Positions 42,020 through 49,901 are shown, numbered from the stretch's first letter. The stretch is 64,000 bases of DNA from C7867-006 sp964453075 (GCA_964453075.1 CAYVNM010000002.1:1-64000), one strand, 5' to 3'. Numbers and translations are program-made. Notes: generated from the sequence alone by a model not told the origin.

Positions 42020-42676
42020 TTATTTTTTGAAAATCTCTCCTTTGTATATCCAGACCTTTATACCGATTCCTCCGTACGGAAGTCTTGCTTCGTATTTTGA
42101 AAAATCTACGTCAGCCCTAAATGTCTGAAGTGGAATTCGTCCTCTCTTGATTTTCTCTTGTCGTGCCATTGAAGCACCACCAAGTCTTCCTGAAAGTTCA
42201 ATTTTCACCCCCAAAACATCTCGATTGGCCATAACCTTCTCAACCATTTGTTTTGTAACTCTCCTAAAAGGAAGTCTTTTTTCCAAACCATCGGCAATCA
42301 TTTGTGCAACAATAGTTGCGTTTGATTCTGGTGATTTTACTTCTTTAATATCAATCTTTACTTCCCCACCAGAAGAAAGTTTGTTTTTCTCAATAAATTT
42401 CAAAATATCATTTTTTAGTTTAACAGCTCCATCACCTGATCTTCCGATAATCATACCAGGTCTTGATGTTTCTATTATGATACGTAGGATTTTTTCCCCT
42501 CTTTCCATTTCCACATTGCTTACATACATACCTCTAAGTTTTTTCTCAAGAAAAACTCTTAGCAAAACATCGCTTTTTAGAAATTCTTTGTATTTATTCT
42601 TCACTCCAAACCAGCGAGATTTCCAGTCTCTTACTATACCTAGTCTATGTGAATATGGGTGAACAGTATGTGTCAT
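42020..42676 (-). CDS. rpsC: 30S ribosomal protein uS3
   Basis: 218 residues with the KH motif G-M-I-I-G-R-S-G and the C-terminal G-R-I-P-L-Q-T-F-R-A-D-V-D-F. It lies 1 base after rplV. Confidence 0.96.
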   Translation of the reverse strand: MTHTVHPYSHRLGIVRDWKSRWFGVKNKYKEFLKSDVLLRVFLEKKLRGMYVSNVEMERGEKILRIIIETSRPGMIIGRSGDGAVKLKNDILKFIEKNKLSSGGEVKIDIKEVKSPESNATIVAQMIADGLEKRLPFRRVTKQMVEKVMANRDVLGVKIELSGRLGGASMARQEKIKRGRIPLQTFRADVDFSKYEARLPYGGIGIKVWIYKGEIFKK

Positions 42677-42677
42677 G

Positions 42678-43112
42678 TTATTTTTTTGATTTTACTGCTT
42701 TTTTTGTTGTCTTTGGTTTTTTTGCTGATTCCACTACAACCTCTTCTTTCTCAATTTTTACTTTTTTGTTTTTCTTTTCTTTTGCTTCTCCAAGTTCTAC
42801 AAATATTGCGCTTGTTCTCTTTCGTATTGGGTGTGCAGAACCACGAGCAGCAGGAAGTCTTCTGTACATTATTTTCCCACTATCTACTTTTATGGTCTTA
42901 ATAACAAGGTTTTCTGTTGGAATATCTAATGTCTTGGCATTTGCTAATGCTGATTCTATAAGTTTTCTTATTGGAAGACTTGCTTTCTTAGCTGTAAATT
43001 CAAGATTCACCAAAGCTTCAGCAACTTTTTTACCTCTTACTGCGTTAGCAACCATTCGCATTTTGCGAGGAGCTTGTCTAAAATTAGATAATGTTGCGTG
43101 TGCTGTGGCCAT
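42678..43112 (-). CDS. rplV: 50S ribosomal protein uL22
   Basis: 144 residues. R-Q-A-P-R-K-M-R-M-V-A and the tunnel loop R-R-L-P-A-A-R-G-S-A are clear. A ~30-residue Lys-rich C-terminal extension (K-K-P-K-T-T-K-K-A-V-K-S-K-K) is unusual. Confidence 0.95.
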   Translation of the reverse strand: MATAHATLSNFRQAPRKMRMVANAVRGKKVAEALVNLEFTAKKASLPIRKLIESALANAKTLDIPTENLVIKTIKVDSGKIMYRRLPAARGSAHPIRKRTSAIFVELGEAKEKKNKKVKIEKEEVVVESAKKPKTTKKAVKSKK

Positions 43113-43118
43113 GATATT

Positions 43119-43460
43119 TTATTTTTTAGCTGCAGGAGCTGCTTTGGCTGCTTGAGCACTAGCAATCTCGCTTTCTTTTTTCTTTTGCTCCAACTCCTTC
43201 TGCATCTTACCTCCGTGTTTAATGAATTTCTTTGTAGGAGAAAACTCACCAAGTCTGTGACCTACCATGTCCTCGTTTACTGAAACCTCTATGTGAGTCT
43301 TGCCGTTGTGGACACCAAAAATAAAACCTACCATCTCAGGAGAGATCACGCAGGCTCTTGACCATGTTTTAATAACCCCAGTTTCACTAGATTTTTTACC
43401 CTCAATTTTCTTTAGTAATCTTGGGTCAACGTATAGGCCCTTTTTTGATGATCGTGTCAT
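43119..43460 (-). CDS. rpsS: 30S ribosomal protein uS19
   Basis: 113 residues with M-T-R-S-S-K-K-G and V-G-H-R-L-G-E-F-S-P-T. A ~25-residue Gln/Lys/Ala tail follows. Separated from rplB by the 43653 cassette gene and restarted by its own promoter. Confidence 0.95.
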   Translation of the reverse strand: MTRSSKKGLYVDPRLLKKIEGKKSSETGVIKTWSRACVISPEMVGFIFGVHNGKTHIEVSVNEDMVGHRLGEFSPTKKFIKHGGKMQKELEQKKKESEIASAQAAKAAPAAKK

Positions 43461-43561
43461 ATTTTAATTTGTCCAAAACAAAAACCACATTGTTAGTGGT
43501 ACTTGACGCTTCTAATACCGCAAACAAGAATGTATAAAGCTCATAGCCTTATGTGGCGTTT

Positions 43562-43590
43562 ATACTATACAAAACACCCAATAATGTCAA
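43562..43590 (-). promoter_or_regulatory. Promoter of rpsS transcript
   Basis: -10 TAGTAT (43562-43567) and -35 TTGACA (43585-43590), 17-base spacer. A ~100-base leader with a weak CCAC/GTGG hairpin and T run (43482-43500) precedes rpsS. Confidence 0.75.
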
Positions 43591-43599
43591 CAGATACGA

Positions 43600-43624
43600 T
43601 GAAGGGCGACCACATTGGTCGCCC
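43600..43624 (-). terminator. Terminator of cassette gene 43653
   Basis: GGGCGACC/GGTCGCCC hairpin behind the stop at 43653. Confidence 0.65.
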
Positions 43625-43652
43625 CCGTTAGATCCAACTATCACTAATTGGA

Positions 43653-43964
43653 CTACCCACCATCTCCACCAGAGTTCGCAAGCTCTTCCTGCTTCTTCTG
43701 GTAGTACTCCCAAGCCTGCTCCACGGAGGCCATGATTGACAAGATGTCTGGTGAGGTACTCACCACCACTGACATCATAGAGACATCGATGAGATTCCTT
43801 AGAAGTTTATTCTCATCGACTGAATCATTCGCTGAAATACCCAGACCTTCTTCATGTGCATATTTGACCGCTAACCCCCAGTAGCGATTGTAAACCACCG
43901 GCCCCTCTCGTTGAATCCGTGTCACCACACGCCAGAACTTTGTGATAAACTCCGACTTTTTCAC
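43653..43964 (-). CDS. GC-rich cassette gene inserted between rplB and rpsS
   Basis: 103 residues from GTG 43964, chosen because SD AAGGAG lies 7 bases upstream; the frame is open further but has no better start. Mostly helical (F-I-T-K-F-W-R-V-V-T-R-I-Q-R-E, V-E-Q-A-W-E-Y-Y-Q-K-K-Q-E-E-L), ending S-G-G-D-G-G. Not recognised. Promoter TTGACG/TAGAGT upstream, terminator downstream; GC-rich codons. Confidence 0.65.
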   Translation of the reverse strand: MKKSEFITKFWRVVTRIQREGPVVYNRYWGLAVKYAHEEGLGISANDSVDENKLLRNLIDVSMMSVVVSTSPDILSIMASVEQAWEYYQKKQEELANSGGDGG

Positions 43965-44041
43965 TGAACCACTCCTTGAGAGCTGGCAGAATTGCCGTCT
44001 GGCCCCAACTCTACGCTTTTTAGACAAAACGTCAATGTTAA

Positions 44042-44070
44042 CAAAAACACCACTCGAGTGAGTGGTGTTT
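44042..44070 (-). terminator. Terminator behind element E3
   Basis: AAACACCACTC/GAGTGGTGTTT hairpin, then a T run on the minus strand. Confidence 0.7.
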
Positions 44071-44073
44071 ACA

Positions 44074-44235
44074 GTTTGGCGAATTGTATCTTCGAGAAAC
44101 ATCCGCAGGCGCTGAGCTTGGTGTTGTCAACGACCCTGAGTGAAACGAGGGGTTCTTGACGACGAAGCGCCGAGGACAGAACAAGGCTCCCGCTGGAGGA
44201 GCCTTGTGTTTTTGAGAAGATACAATTCGCCAAAC
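44074..44235 (-). other. Large stem-bounded element E3, after rplB
   Basis: A perfect 20-base inverted repeat (44074-44093, 44216-44235) begins 4 bases after the rplB stop. Inside are AAGGCTCC/GGAGCCTT and GGCGCT/AGCGCC with nested GTCAA/TTGAC stems: a compact branched RNA or DNA fold. It lacks the GAG/TGA core of E1, E2 and E4. Confidence 0.55.
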
Positions 44236-44239
44236 AGGA

Positions 44240-45082
44240 TTACTTTCGCTTTCCTACCTTTCGGCGAGAAACAATGAATTTATTTGAGTATTTCTTAGGA
44301 GTTCTTGATTTCTGTCCTTTTCCTGTTGGTTTACCATAAACAGATATAGCTCTCTTGCGTCCTCGTCCTTGTACACCCTCACCTCCTCCGTATGGGTGAT
44401 CAACTGGGTTTTGTGCTGTACCTCTAACTGTAGGACGAATACCAAGCCATCGTGAACGACCAGCTTTACCGAAGTTTACTAGTCTTGTTTCGTTGTTTGA
44501 TACTTCACCTATACTTGCATATGCTGTTTCTTTTATTTTTCTGACCTCAGTTGAAGGCATTTTTACATCTACATAACCAGCATCCTTTGCAATAACTTCT
44601 ATATAGTTACCAGCTGAACGAGCGAGCTTTGCTCCTCCAAGAGGCTTTACTTCAACATTGTATACAAATGTTCCTATAACTATGTTTTTCAAAGGAAGTC
44701 TGTTTCCTGGCTTCTGCTCTACATTCTCTCCGGTAACACAAACATCTCCCACTTTTACAGAACGAGGAAGAAGTACATACCTCTTCTCGCCATCTCTATA
44801 TTGAGCTAGACCAATAAAACCCGCTCTGTTTGGATCATATTCTACTGTTTTTATAGTATAAGGGATATCTATTTTGTCATATTTAAAATCAATCTCTCTC
44901 CAAAGTCTCTTGTGTCCACCTCCTTTGTGACGAGTTGTTATTTTACCATGATGATTTCTTCCTACTGGTCTTTTGAAACCACGAGTAAGTGATTTTACTG
45001 GATCATTTGAAGTAACGACACCACTATAAGAGATGTTTGACATGTGTCGGCGACTTGGAGATGTTGGTTTATACTTTTTCAT
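44240..45082 (-). CDS. rplB: 50S ribosomal protein uL2
   Basis: 280 residues. G-R-N-H-H-G-K-I-T-T-R-H-K-G-G-G-H-K and N-P-V-D-H-P-Y-G-G-G-E-G are the uL2 signatures (peptidyl-transferase centre). Confidence 0.97.
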   Translation of the reverse strand: MKKYKPTSPSRRHMSNISYSGVVTSNDPVKSLTRGFKRPVGRNHHGKITTRHKGGGHKRLWREIDFKYDKIDIPYTIKTVEYDPNRAGFIGLAQYRDGEKRYVLLPRSVKVGDVCVTGENVEQKPGNRLPLKNIVIGTFVYNVEVKPLGGAKLARSAGNYIEVIAKDAGYVDVKMPSTEVRKIKETAYASIGEVSNNETRLVNFGKAGRSRWLGIRPTVRGTAQNPVDHPYGGGEGVQGRGRKRAISVYGKPTGKGQKSRTPKKYSNKFIVSRRKVGKRK

Positions 45083-45084
45083 AA

Positions 45085-45366
45085 TTATATATTTTCTATC
45101 TTAGTTCCTTTCTTTAGATAAACATAGGCCTTCTTGTATCCTGATTTTATCCCTCTTTTACCTCTAACAAATACATTTTTTGCAGGAATTGTGGTTGTAG
45201 TTACTTTTAAGGGATCTATCTTGTATTTTTCTACAAAAGCCTTTGTTATTCCTGTTTTTGTTGATTTTGGATCAACTTCAAAAACATAAACAGACATCTC
45301 AGCTGACATTGTAGCCTTTTCTGTTATATGAGGTCGTATTAAAACGTGATTAAGGTCTTTTTTCAT
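45085..45366 (-). CDS. rplW: 50S ribosomal protein uL23
   Basis: 93 residues: L-I-R-P-H-I-T-E-K-A-T and Y-V-F-E-V-D-P-K-S-T-K. Lies at the exit tunnel. One base after rplD, two before rplB. Confidence 0.94.
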   Translation of the reverse strand: MKKDLNHVLIRPHITEKATMSAEMSVYVFEVDPKSTKTGITKAFVEKYKIDPLKVTTTTIPAKNVFVRGKRGIKSGYKKAYVYLKKGTKIENI

Positions 45367-45367
45367 A

Positions 45368-46096
45368 TTATTTTCCTAGTTTATCTGTTATTTGTGGTAG
45401 ACCTTTTTCTGGGTTTGAAATAAGAACATATTTATATTTCATCAAATCAAGAGGGCTAACATTTCTTATCTCATCAACCTCTAGATTTCCAAAATTTCTG
45501 AAACTCTTTTCTGTTGTTGTATCCTTTGAAGAAAGAGCTATATATACTGAGTTTCTTTTCTTACTTAGCAAGTCATTGAAACCTCCAACTTTTGAAAGTG
45601 AAGACAAAACATTTTTTGCCTCTGCTGTTTTTATAGCCTTCATTGACATATCGTCAACAAACAAAACATGTCCTTTTTTGAATTTCTCAGAAAGAATCGT
45701 GTAAAGAGCTTTTGCCTTCATTTTTTTGTTTACTTTTCTATCAAAATTCTTTTCATTTCTTGGACCATGAGTAACACCTCCACCAACCCAAATAGGAGAA
45801 CGTGTAGAACCATGTCTTGCTCTTCCTGTACCCTTTTGTTGCCATGGTTTTTTTCCTCCTCCAGATACATCTCCCCTGTTTTTTGTGTGAGCTACATTGT
45901 TTCGAGCCGAAGATTCCATTGATACAACCACCTGGTGCACCAAATCTGCATTCCATTTCAAACCAAAAACTGATTCTGGCAGTGAAATTTTTCCTGATTC
46001 TTTGCCTTTTTGGTTGTATACTACAGACTCTAAAGCTACAGGAGACTGTGTCTTTTCTTTTGTTTTAATATTCTTTTTTACTTTTGTCTCTTCCAT
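45368..46096 (-). CDS. rplD: 50S ribosomal protein uL4
   Basis: 242 residues, somewhat longer than usual because of a ~25-residue polar N-terminus. The loop K-P-W-Q-Q-K-G-T-G-R-A-R-H-G-S-T-R-S-P is diagnostic. Confidence 0.95.
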   Translation of the reverse strand: MEETKVKKNIKTKEKTQSPVALESVVYNQKGKESGKISLPESVFGLKWNADLVHQVVVSMESSARNNVAHTKNRGDVSGGGKKPWQQKGTGRARHGSTRSPIWVGGGVTHGPRNEKNFDRKVNKKMKAKALYTILSEKFKKGHVLFVDDMSMKAIKTAEAKNVLSSLSKVGGFNDLLSKKRNSVYIALSSKDTTTEKSFRNFGNLEVDEIRNVSPLDLMKYKYVLISNPEKGLPQITDKLGK

Positions 46097-46113
46097 GTTT
46101 TAAAAATTAGAAA

Positions 46114-46725
46114 TTATCCAATCACTTCTACTAGAGTTCCCTTTCTTCCAGCTATTGCACCTCTAACAAAAATTTCCCCTGTTTCAGGTTTTACACTGAC
46201 AACAGTTAGTCCTTTTGTAGTTATTCTGTCTCCTCCCATTCTTCCTGCCATTCTCTTGCCTTTTGCCACACGTCCACCATCACGTCCTGCACCTCCAATA
46301 GAACCGGGCTCACGCTCTGAGTGTTTTTGTCCGTGTGAACGAGGACCACCTTTGAATCCGTGTCTCTTTACTACACCCTGGAAACCTTTGCCTTTTGAGG
46401 TGCTAGAAACAACAACTGTGTCTCCTTCTGCAAAATCTGTAAGATTTATAACATCACCTACTTTCAATGTTGGCTCCTCGTCTGTTCTGAATTCTCTTAA
46501 AAATCGAAAACTGCCAGTTTTCATGTGACCTTTCTCTGGTTTGTTTATGTTCTTATCTGCTTTTTCACCAAAACCAATTTGAACAGCATTATAACCATCA
46601 GTGGCAACTGTTTTCACTTGAGTAACAACCATAGGTCCTGATTGAAGGACTGTAACTGGGTGCACCAAACCTTTTTCATCAAAGATTTGGGTCATATTAA
46701 CTTTTGTTCCTAGAATGAATTTCAT
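46114..46725 (-). CDS. rplC: 50S ribosomal protein uL3
   Basis: 203 residues from ATG 46725 (M-K-F-I-L-G-T-K-V-N-M-T-Q). K-G-F-Q-G-V-V-K-R-H-G-F-K-G-G and M-A-G-R-M-G are diagnostic. The extra 24 codons upstream are leader. First gene of the rplC-D-W-B transcript. Confidence 0.95.
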   Translation of the reverse strand: MKFILGTKVNMTQIFDEKGLVHPVTVLQSGPMVVTQVKTVATDGYNAVQIGFGEKADKNINKPEKGHMKTGSFRFLREFRTDEEPTLKVGDVINLTDFAEGDTVVVSSTSKGKGFQGVVKRHGFKGGPRSHGQKHSEREPGSIGGAGRDGGRVAKGKRMAGRMGGDRITTKGLTVVSVKPETGEIFVRGAIAGRKGTLVEVIG

Positions 46726-46824
46726 ATAAATTTGGAGACGATTTTCGGACAGTAATGAGAAAGTATCTTCCCAACATTGCCCTTCGCTAGTCCCCACAAA
46801 AAAGTCGCTTTAAGCGATTTGGCT

Positions 46825-46853
46825 ATACTAGCAGATATCCATTTTTTATTCAA
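46825..46853 (-). promoter_or_regulatory. Promoter of rplC transcript
   Basis: -10 TAGTAT (46825-46830), -35 TTGAAT (46848-46853), 17-base spacer. Immediately after the start site is a TCGCTT/AAGCGA hairpin plus T run (46799-46820), a possible attenuator. Confidence 0.7.
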
Positions 46854-46871
46854 GTGTTTTAAAGATTAACA

Positions 46872-46922
46872 AAAAGACCCCACAACAGACGAGAGCGCGA
46901 GGCCTTTCTGTTGGCAGGGTCT
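46872..46922 (-). terminator. Terminator of cassette gene 46924
   Basis: AGACCC-CCAACAGA / TCTGTTG-GGGTCT hairpin followed by TTTTTG, starting at the stop codon. Confidence 0.75.
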
Positions 46923-46923
46923 A

Positions 46924-47148
46924 CTACTTCACCTCAACTGACGAGGTCGGGGTCTCGGACTGGATCCTCTCCGCCTGAAGCTGGGTCTTGATGAGCTCCA
47001 GGATTCCCACAAGCTCCACTTCCGGGATGTTGGTGGTTCTCGAGAACTCACTCACATTCCCGATGATCCAACCCATTATCCCCGGGTTCTTCCTGATCAG
47101 AGCCTTGAGAATCCTATAGGAACTCAAGGCTTTGTGCATTTCGTCCAT
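46924..47148 (-). CDS. GC-rich cassette gene inserted between rpsJ and rplC
   Basis: 74 residues from ATG 47148 with SD AAGGAGGAG. Helical, ending in an acidic Ser/Thr tail (T-P-T-S-S-V-E-V-K); W-I-I-G-N-V-S-E-F-S-R is a possible turn. Not recognised. Promoter TTGACT/TATTTT (16-base spacer) and its own terminator make it a self-contained unit inside the S10 operon. Confidence 0.65.
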   Translation of the reverse strand: MDEMHKALSSYRILKALIRKNPGIMGWIIGNVSEFSRTTNIPEVELVGILELIKTQLQAERIQSETPTSSVEVK

Positions 47149-47202
47149 GGTGTCTCCTCCTTTCAATAAAATATCACCTAACTTCAGAAAGTCAACAATA
47201 TC

Positions 47203-47230
47203 AAAAAACCACCCAATGGGTGGTTTTTGT
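47203..47230. terminator. Terminator after rpsJ
   Basis: AAAAACCACCC/GGGTGGTTTTT hairpin, which ends rpsJ transcription before the cassette gene. Confidence 0.85.
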
Positions 47231-47253
47231 TATAATTATTTATTATTTTTGAC

Positions 47254-47646
47254 CTACATAATCTTCACATCAATGTTCACACCTGATGGGAGACTAAGGT
47301 TTGTCAGAGCTTCCATTATTTTAGGTGTAGGATTTAGAATATCAATAACTCTCTTATGTACTCTCATTTCAAATTGCTCTCTAGCATTTTTGTAAACGAA
47401 AGATGATCGGTTTACTGTATATTTCTTAATCTCTGTTGGAAGTGGAACTGGTCCCTCTATTTTTGCATCATAACGAAGAGCAGTATCTATGATTTGTTTT
47501 ACTGACAAATCAAGGATTTTGTACTCGTAAGCTCTAACTCTGATTCGTAGTTTTGAAATAGCATCTGATTTAGGTGCTACCTTTCCCGCAGCTTTTGGAG
47601 CTTTCTTTGCAACTGTCTTTTTTACTGTGGCTTCTTTTGTTGTCAT
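47254..47646 (-). CDS. rpsJ: 30S ribosomal protein uS10
   Basis: 130 residues; about 28 N-terminal residues are a Lys/Ala/Thr extension before K-L-R-I-R-V-R-A-Y-E-Y. The core G-P-V-P-L-P-T is clear. A TAGTAT box lies 11 bases before the ATG, giving a leader of ~4 bases. Confidence 0.95.
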   Translation of the reverse strand: MTTKEATVKKTVAKKAPKAAGKVAPKSDAISKLRIRVRAYEYKILDLSVKQIIDTALRYDAKIEGPVPLPTEIKKYTVNRSSFVYKNAREQFEMRVHKRVIDILNPTPKIMEALTNLSLPSGVNIDVKIM

Positions 47647-47657
47647 GTTGTATGAAG

Positions 47658-47686
47658 ATACTAGCAGATAATGGTTTTTTGTTCAA
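47658..47686 (-). promoter_or_regulatory. Promoter of rpsJ
   Basis: -10 TAGTAT (47658-47663), -35 TTGAAC (47681-47686), 17-base spacer. Flanks (ACTTGAA and TCTGC before the -10) match the rplC promoter closely. Confidence 0.75.
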
Positions 47687-47699
47687 GTTTTAGATATAT

Positions 47700-47741
47700 A
47701 CAAGAAGACCGCCACGAAGAACTAGTGTGGTCTTCTTGACG
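47700..47741 (-). terminator. Terminator of cassette gene 47743
   Basis: CAAGAAGACC/GGTCTTCTTG hairpin with CAC/GTG inside, starting at the stop codon. Confidence 0.7.
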
Positions 47742-47742
47742 G

Positions 47743-47970
47743 TCAATTCGCAAGCTTCGTTCTCTTAACCTGAATCGCCTGTACAGATCTTCCGAGCCTG
47801 CTTGCGAGCTCACGATCTGTACAACTTCGATCTTGGATTGCCAGAATTTCATTCTGTGACCAAAATCTCCCCGAGTTAACTGCCCCCTTCCTGGTTTTTG
47901 CATAATTCCTGGCGCGGTCTCTTTTTCTTGTACCCGGATTTTTTTCATACCACACTTTGTTGTTTGGCAA
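47743..47970 (-). CDS. GC-rich cassette gene: SANT/Myb-like helix-turn-helix protein
   Basis: 75 residues from TTG 47970, set by SD AAGGAGGG. The basic N-half (T-R-K-R-D-R-A-R-N-Y-A-K-T-R) is followed by F-W-S-Q-N-E-I and D-R-E-L-A-S-R-L-G-R-S-V-Q-A-I-Q-V-K-R, a SANT/sigma-like DNA-binding HTH common in phage proteins. Probably a small DNA-binding regulator. Between tuf (with E1) and rpsJ. Confidence 0.7.
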   Translation of the reverse strand: MPNNKVWYEKNPGTRKRDRARNYAKTRKGAVNSGRFWSQNEILAIQDRSCTDRELASRLGRSVQAIQVKRTKLAN

Positions 47971-48107
47971 GAAATCCCTCCTTTATTAATTTAAAGCACT
48001 TATACCAGATTTGTCAAATATAAGAACCACCTTTTATTCCTCCTTTAATAACTACCTAGTCTATAAAGTTAAGAACTGGTTTTGAATTTGATACGAGAAT
48101 AGTATTA

Positions 48108-48231
48108 TACAAAAATTCCAATTTTAAATGCAGTACCAGGTGGACAAGAAAAAACCGCGAGCCTTACAAAGATAAGGTGAGCGGCTTTTTTCGTAGTCCA
48201 AACGCAATGCATTAAAATTGGAATTTTTGTA
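48108..48231 (-). other. E-family structured element E1, after tuf
   Basis: 24-base outer arms (48108-48132 and 48208-48231) begin 2 bases after the tuf stop. The core (48142-48199) reads GGAC, GAAAAAA, CCGC, GAG, CCTTA, loop, TAAGG, TGA, GCGG, TTTTTTC, GTCC on the plus strand. E2 has the same constant parts and different stems. It could end transcription in either direction. Confidence 0.65.
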
Positions 48232-48233
48232 GT

Positions 48234-49430
48234 TTAAGCGACGATTGAAGTCACAACTCCTGCACCAACTGTTTTACCTCCCTCTCGAATAGCAAATCTC
48301 TGGTTTTGTTCTAGAGCAACTGGGGCTACTAGTTTAACTTTGAATGTAACTGTATCTCCTGGCATAACCATCTCTACTCCCTCGTTTAGAGTCACATCTC
48401 CTGTAACGTCTGTAGTTCGGATGTAGAATTGTGGTTTGTAACCAGAGAAGAATGGAGTGTGTCTTCCTCCTTCCTCTTTCTTTAGGATGTAAACCTCAGC
48501 TGTAAACTCTGTGTGTGGAGTCACTGACTTTGGCTTTGCAAGAACTTGTCCTCTGTGGATGTCCTCTTTCTTAGCACCTCTTAGAAGGATACCTGCGTTG
48601 TCTCCAGCCTCTCCTTGTTGTAGAGACTTGTTGAACATTTCAATACCAGTAACTGTGTATTTTTGTGTATCTTTTAGACCAACACACTCAATTTCCTCTC
48701 CTACTTTCACAACACCTCTTTCAATTCTTCCTGTAACCACTGTTCCTCTTCCTTCAATTGAGAAGATGTCTTCAACTGGCATTAGGAATGGCTTATCTAG
48801 GTCTCTTTGTGGAACTGGGAAGTATGTGTCCAATGCTGTTGCAAGGTCCAAAACCTTCTTTGCCCATTCGTCATCATTGTTAGCTGATTCAAGTGCCTTT
48901 AGACCTGATCCTCTAATAATAGGTGCTCCTGCTCCGTCGAAACCTTGTTTTGTAAGGAGTTCTCGAACTTCCTCCTCAACTAGGTCAATAAGCTCAGCAT
49001 CTGGAACCATGTCGCATTTGTTTAGGAATACGATGATTTTTGGTACTCCAACTTGCTTTGCTAGAAGAACGTGCTCTCTTGTTTGAGGCATCACACCGTC
49101 TGTAGCTGCTACCACTAGTACTGCACCGTCCATTTGAGCGGCACCAGTAATCATGTTTTTGATGTAGTCAGCGTGTCCAGGGGCATCTACGTGAGCATAG
49201 TGTCTTGTAGGTGTCTCATACTCGTTGTGAGAAAGAGCAATAGTAATTCCTCTTGCTTTTTCCTCTGGAGCTGAGTCAATTTGATCAACTCCTTTTAGTT
49301 TTGCTGAATATCCATTACCTGCTCTGTTAAGAACAGTTAGAATAGCTGCTGTTAATGTTGTCTTTCCATGGTCAACGTGACCAATTGTTCCCACGTTTAC
49401 GTGAGGTTTGCTTCTATCAAAATCTGTCAT
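48234..49430 (-). CDS. tuf: Elongation factor Tu
   Basis: 398 residues. G-H-V-D-H-G-K-T-T-L, D-A-P-G-H-A-D-Y, N-K-C-D-M and the domain 2-3 sequences are complete. Delivers aminoacyl-tRNA to the ribosome. It has a TTGACT-N17-TACTAT promoter and a ~130-base leader, and is followed by E1. Confidence 0.98.
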   Translation of the reverse strand: MTDFDRSKPHVNVGTIGHVDHGKTTLTAAILTVLNRAGNGYSAKLKGVDQIDSAPEEKARGITIALSHNEYETPTRHYAHVDAPGHADYIKNMITGAAQMDGAVLVVAATDGVMPQTREHVLLAKQVGVPKIIVFLNKCDMVPDAELIDLVEEEVRELLTKQGFDGAGAPIIRGSGLKALESANNDDEWAKKVLDLATALDTYFPVPQRDLDKPFLMPVEDIFSIEGRGTVVTGRIERGVVKVGEEIECVGLKDTQKYTVTGIEMFNKSLQQGEAGDNAGILLRGAKKEDIHRGQVLAKPKSVTPHTEFTAEVYILKKEEGGRHTPFFSGYKPQFYIRTTDVTGDVTLNEGVEMVMPGDTVTFKVKLVAPVALEQNQRFAIREGGKTVGAGVVTSIVA

Positions 49431-49557
49431 AATAATTTTTAATTAAATTAATAATTTTTAAACAAGAACCTCTAAAAATTTAATGTTCGAGAAATCTAAA
49501 CTTTTAGAACTTCTGCGTTTACTAATAAATAAAAGCATCGCAAAGCGACACTCAATC

Positions 49558-49586
49558 ATAGTAGACAAAAAGAAAAAAATAGTCAA
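49558..49586 (-). promoter_or_regulatory. Promoter of tuf
   Basis: -10 TACTAT (49558-49563), -35 TTGACT (49581-49586), 17-base spacer, directly behind the stop of the 49601 gene. Confidence 0.75.
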
Positions 49587-49600
49587 GCTTGGGCTTTTTG

Positions 49601-49897
49601 TTAAGCCGTAACTAGGAGATCTCGCTTTAGATTATTCCTTTCCTCTATCACTATTTGGTCAAATGTGGGTATCTTTGACTTAAGAAATGATAATACATCC
49701 TGAGGAGTTGAATTGTCGTTATCTAAAATAGAGTCAAATTCTTCTTGTTCCTTTTCAGACAAGATATCTAGAGCTCTAACTAAAATTGCCTGATATATCA
49801 TCTTGCCCATCCTATCAACCACATCAGCCTGTTTATCTGGAGGAAGTGAACCAAGACCCCAGTCTTCTATGATATCTTTTGATAAAATATTATTCAT
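49601..49897 (-). CDS. Small acidic helical protein
   Basis: 98 residues, acidic and helical (S-E-K-E-Q-E-E-F-D-S-I-L-D), no Cys or membrane segment. Not recognised. It follows the 982-residue gene after 4 bases and is probably cotranscribed; a joint role is inference. Confidence 0.6.
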   Translation of the reverse strand: MNNILSKDIIEDWGLGSLPPDKQADVVDRMGKMIYQAILVRALDILSEKEQEEFDSILDNDNSTPQDVLSFLKSKIPTFDQIVIEERNNLKRDLLVTA

Positions 49898-49901
49898 AAT
49901 T

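Noticed and set aside
42147..43155. Long plus-strand frames across ribosomal genes
   Set aside because: They are antisense shadows of rpsC, rplV and rpsS with low-complexity Phe/Ser/Leu sequence.
44074..44235. E3 as a fourth member of the E core family
   Set aside because: It has the outer arms but no GAG/TGA internal loop, so it is listed separately.
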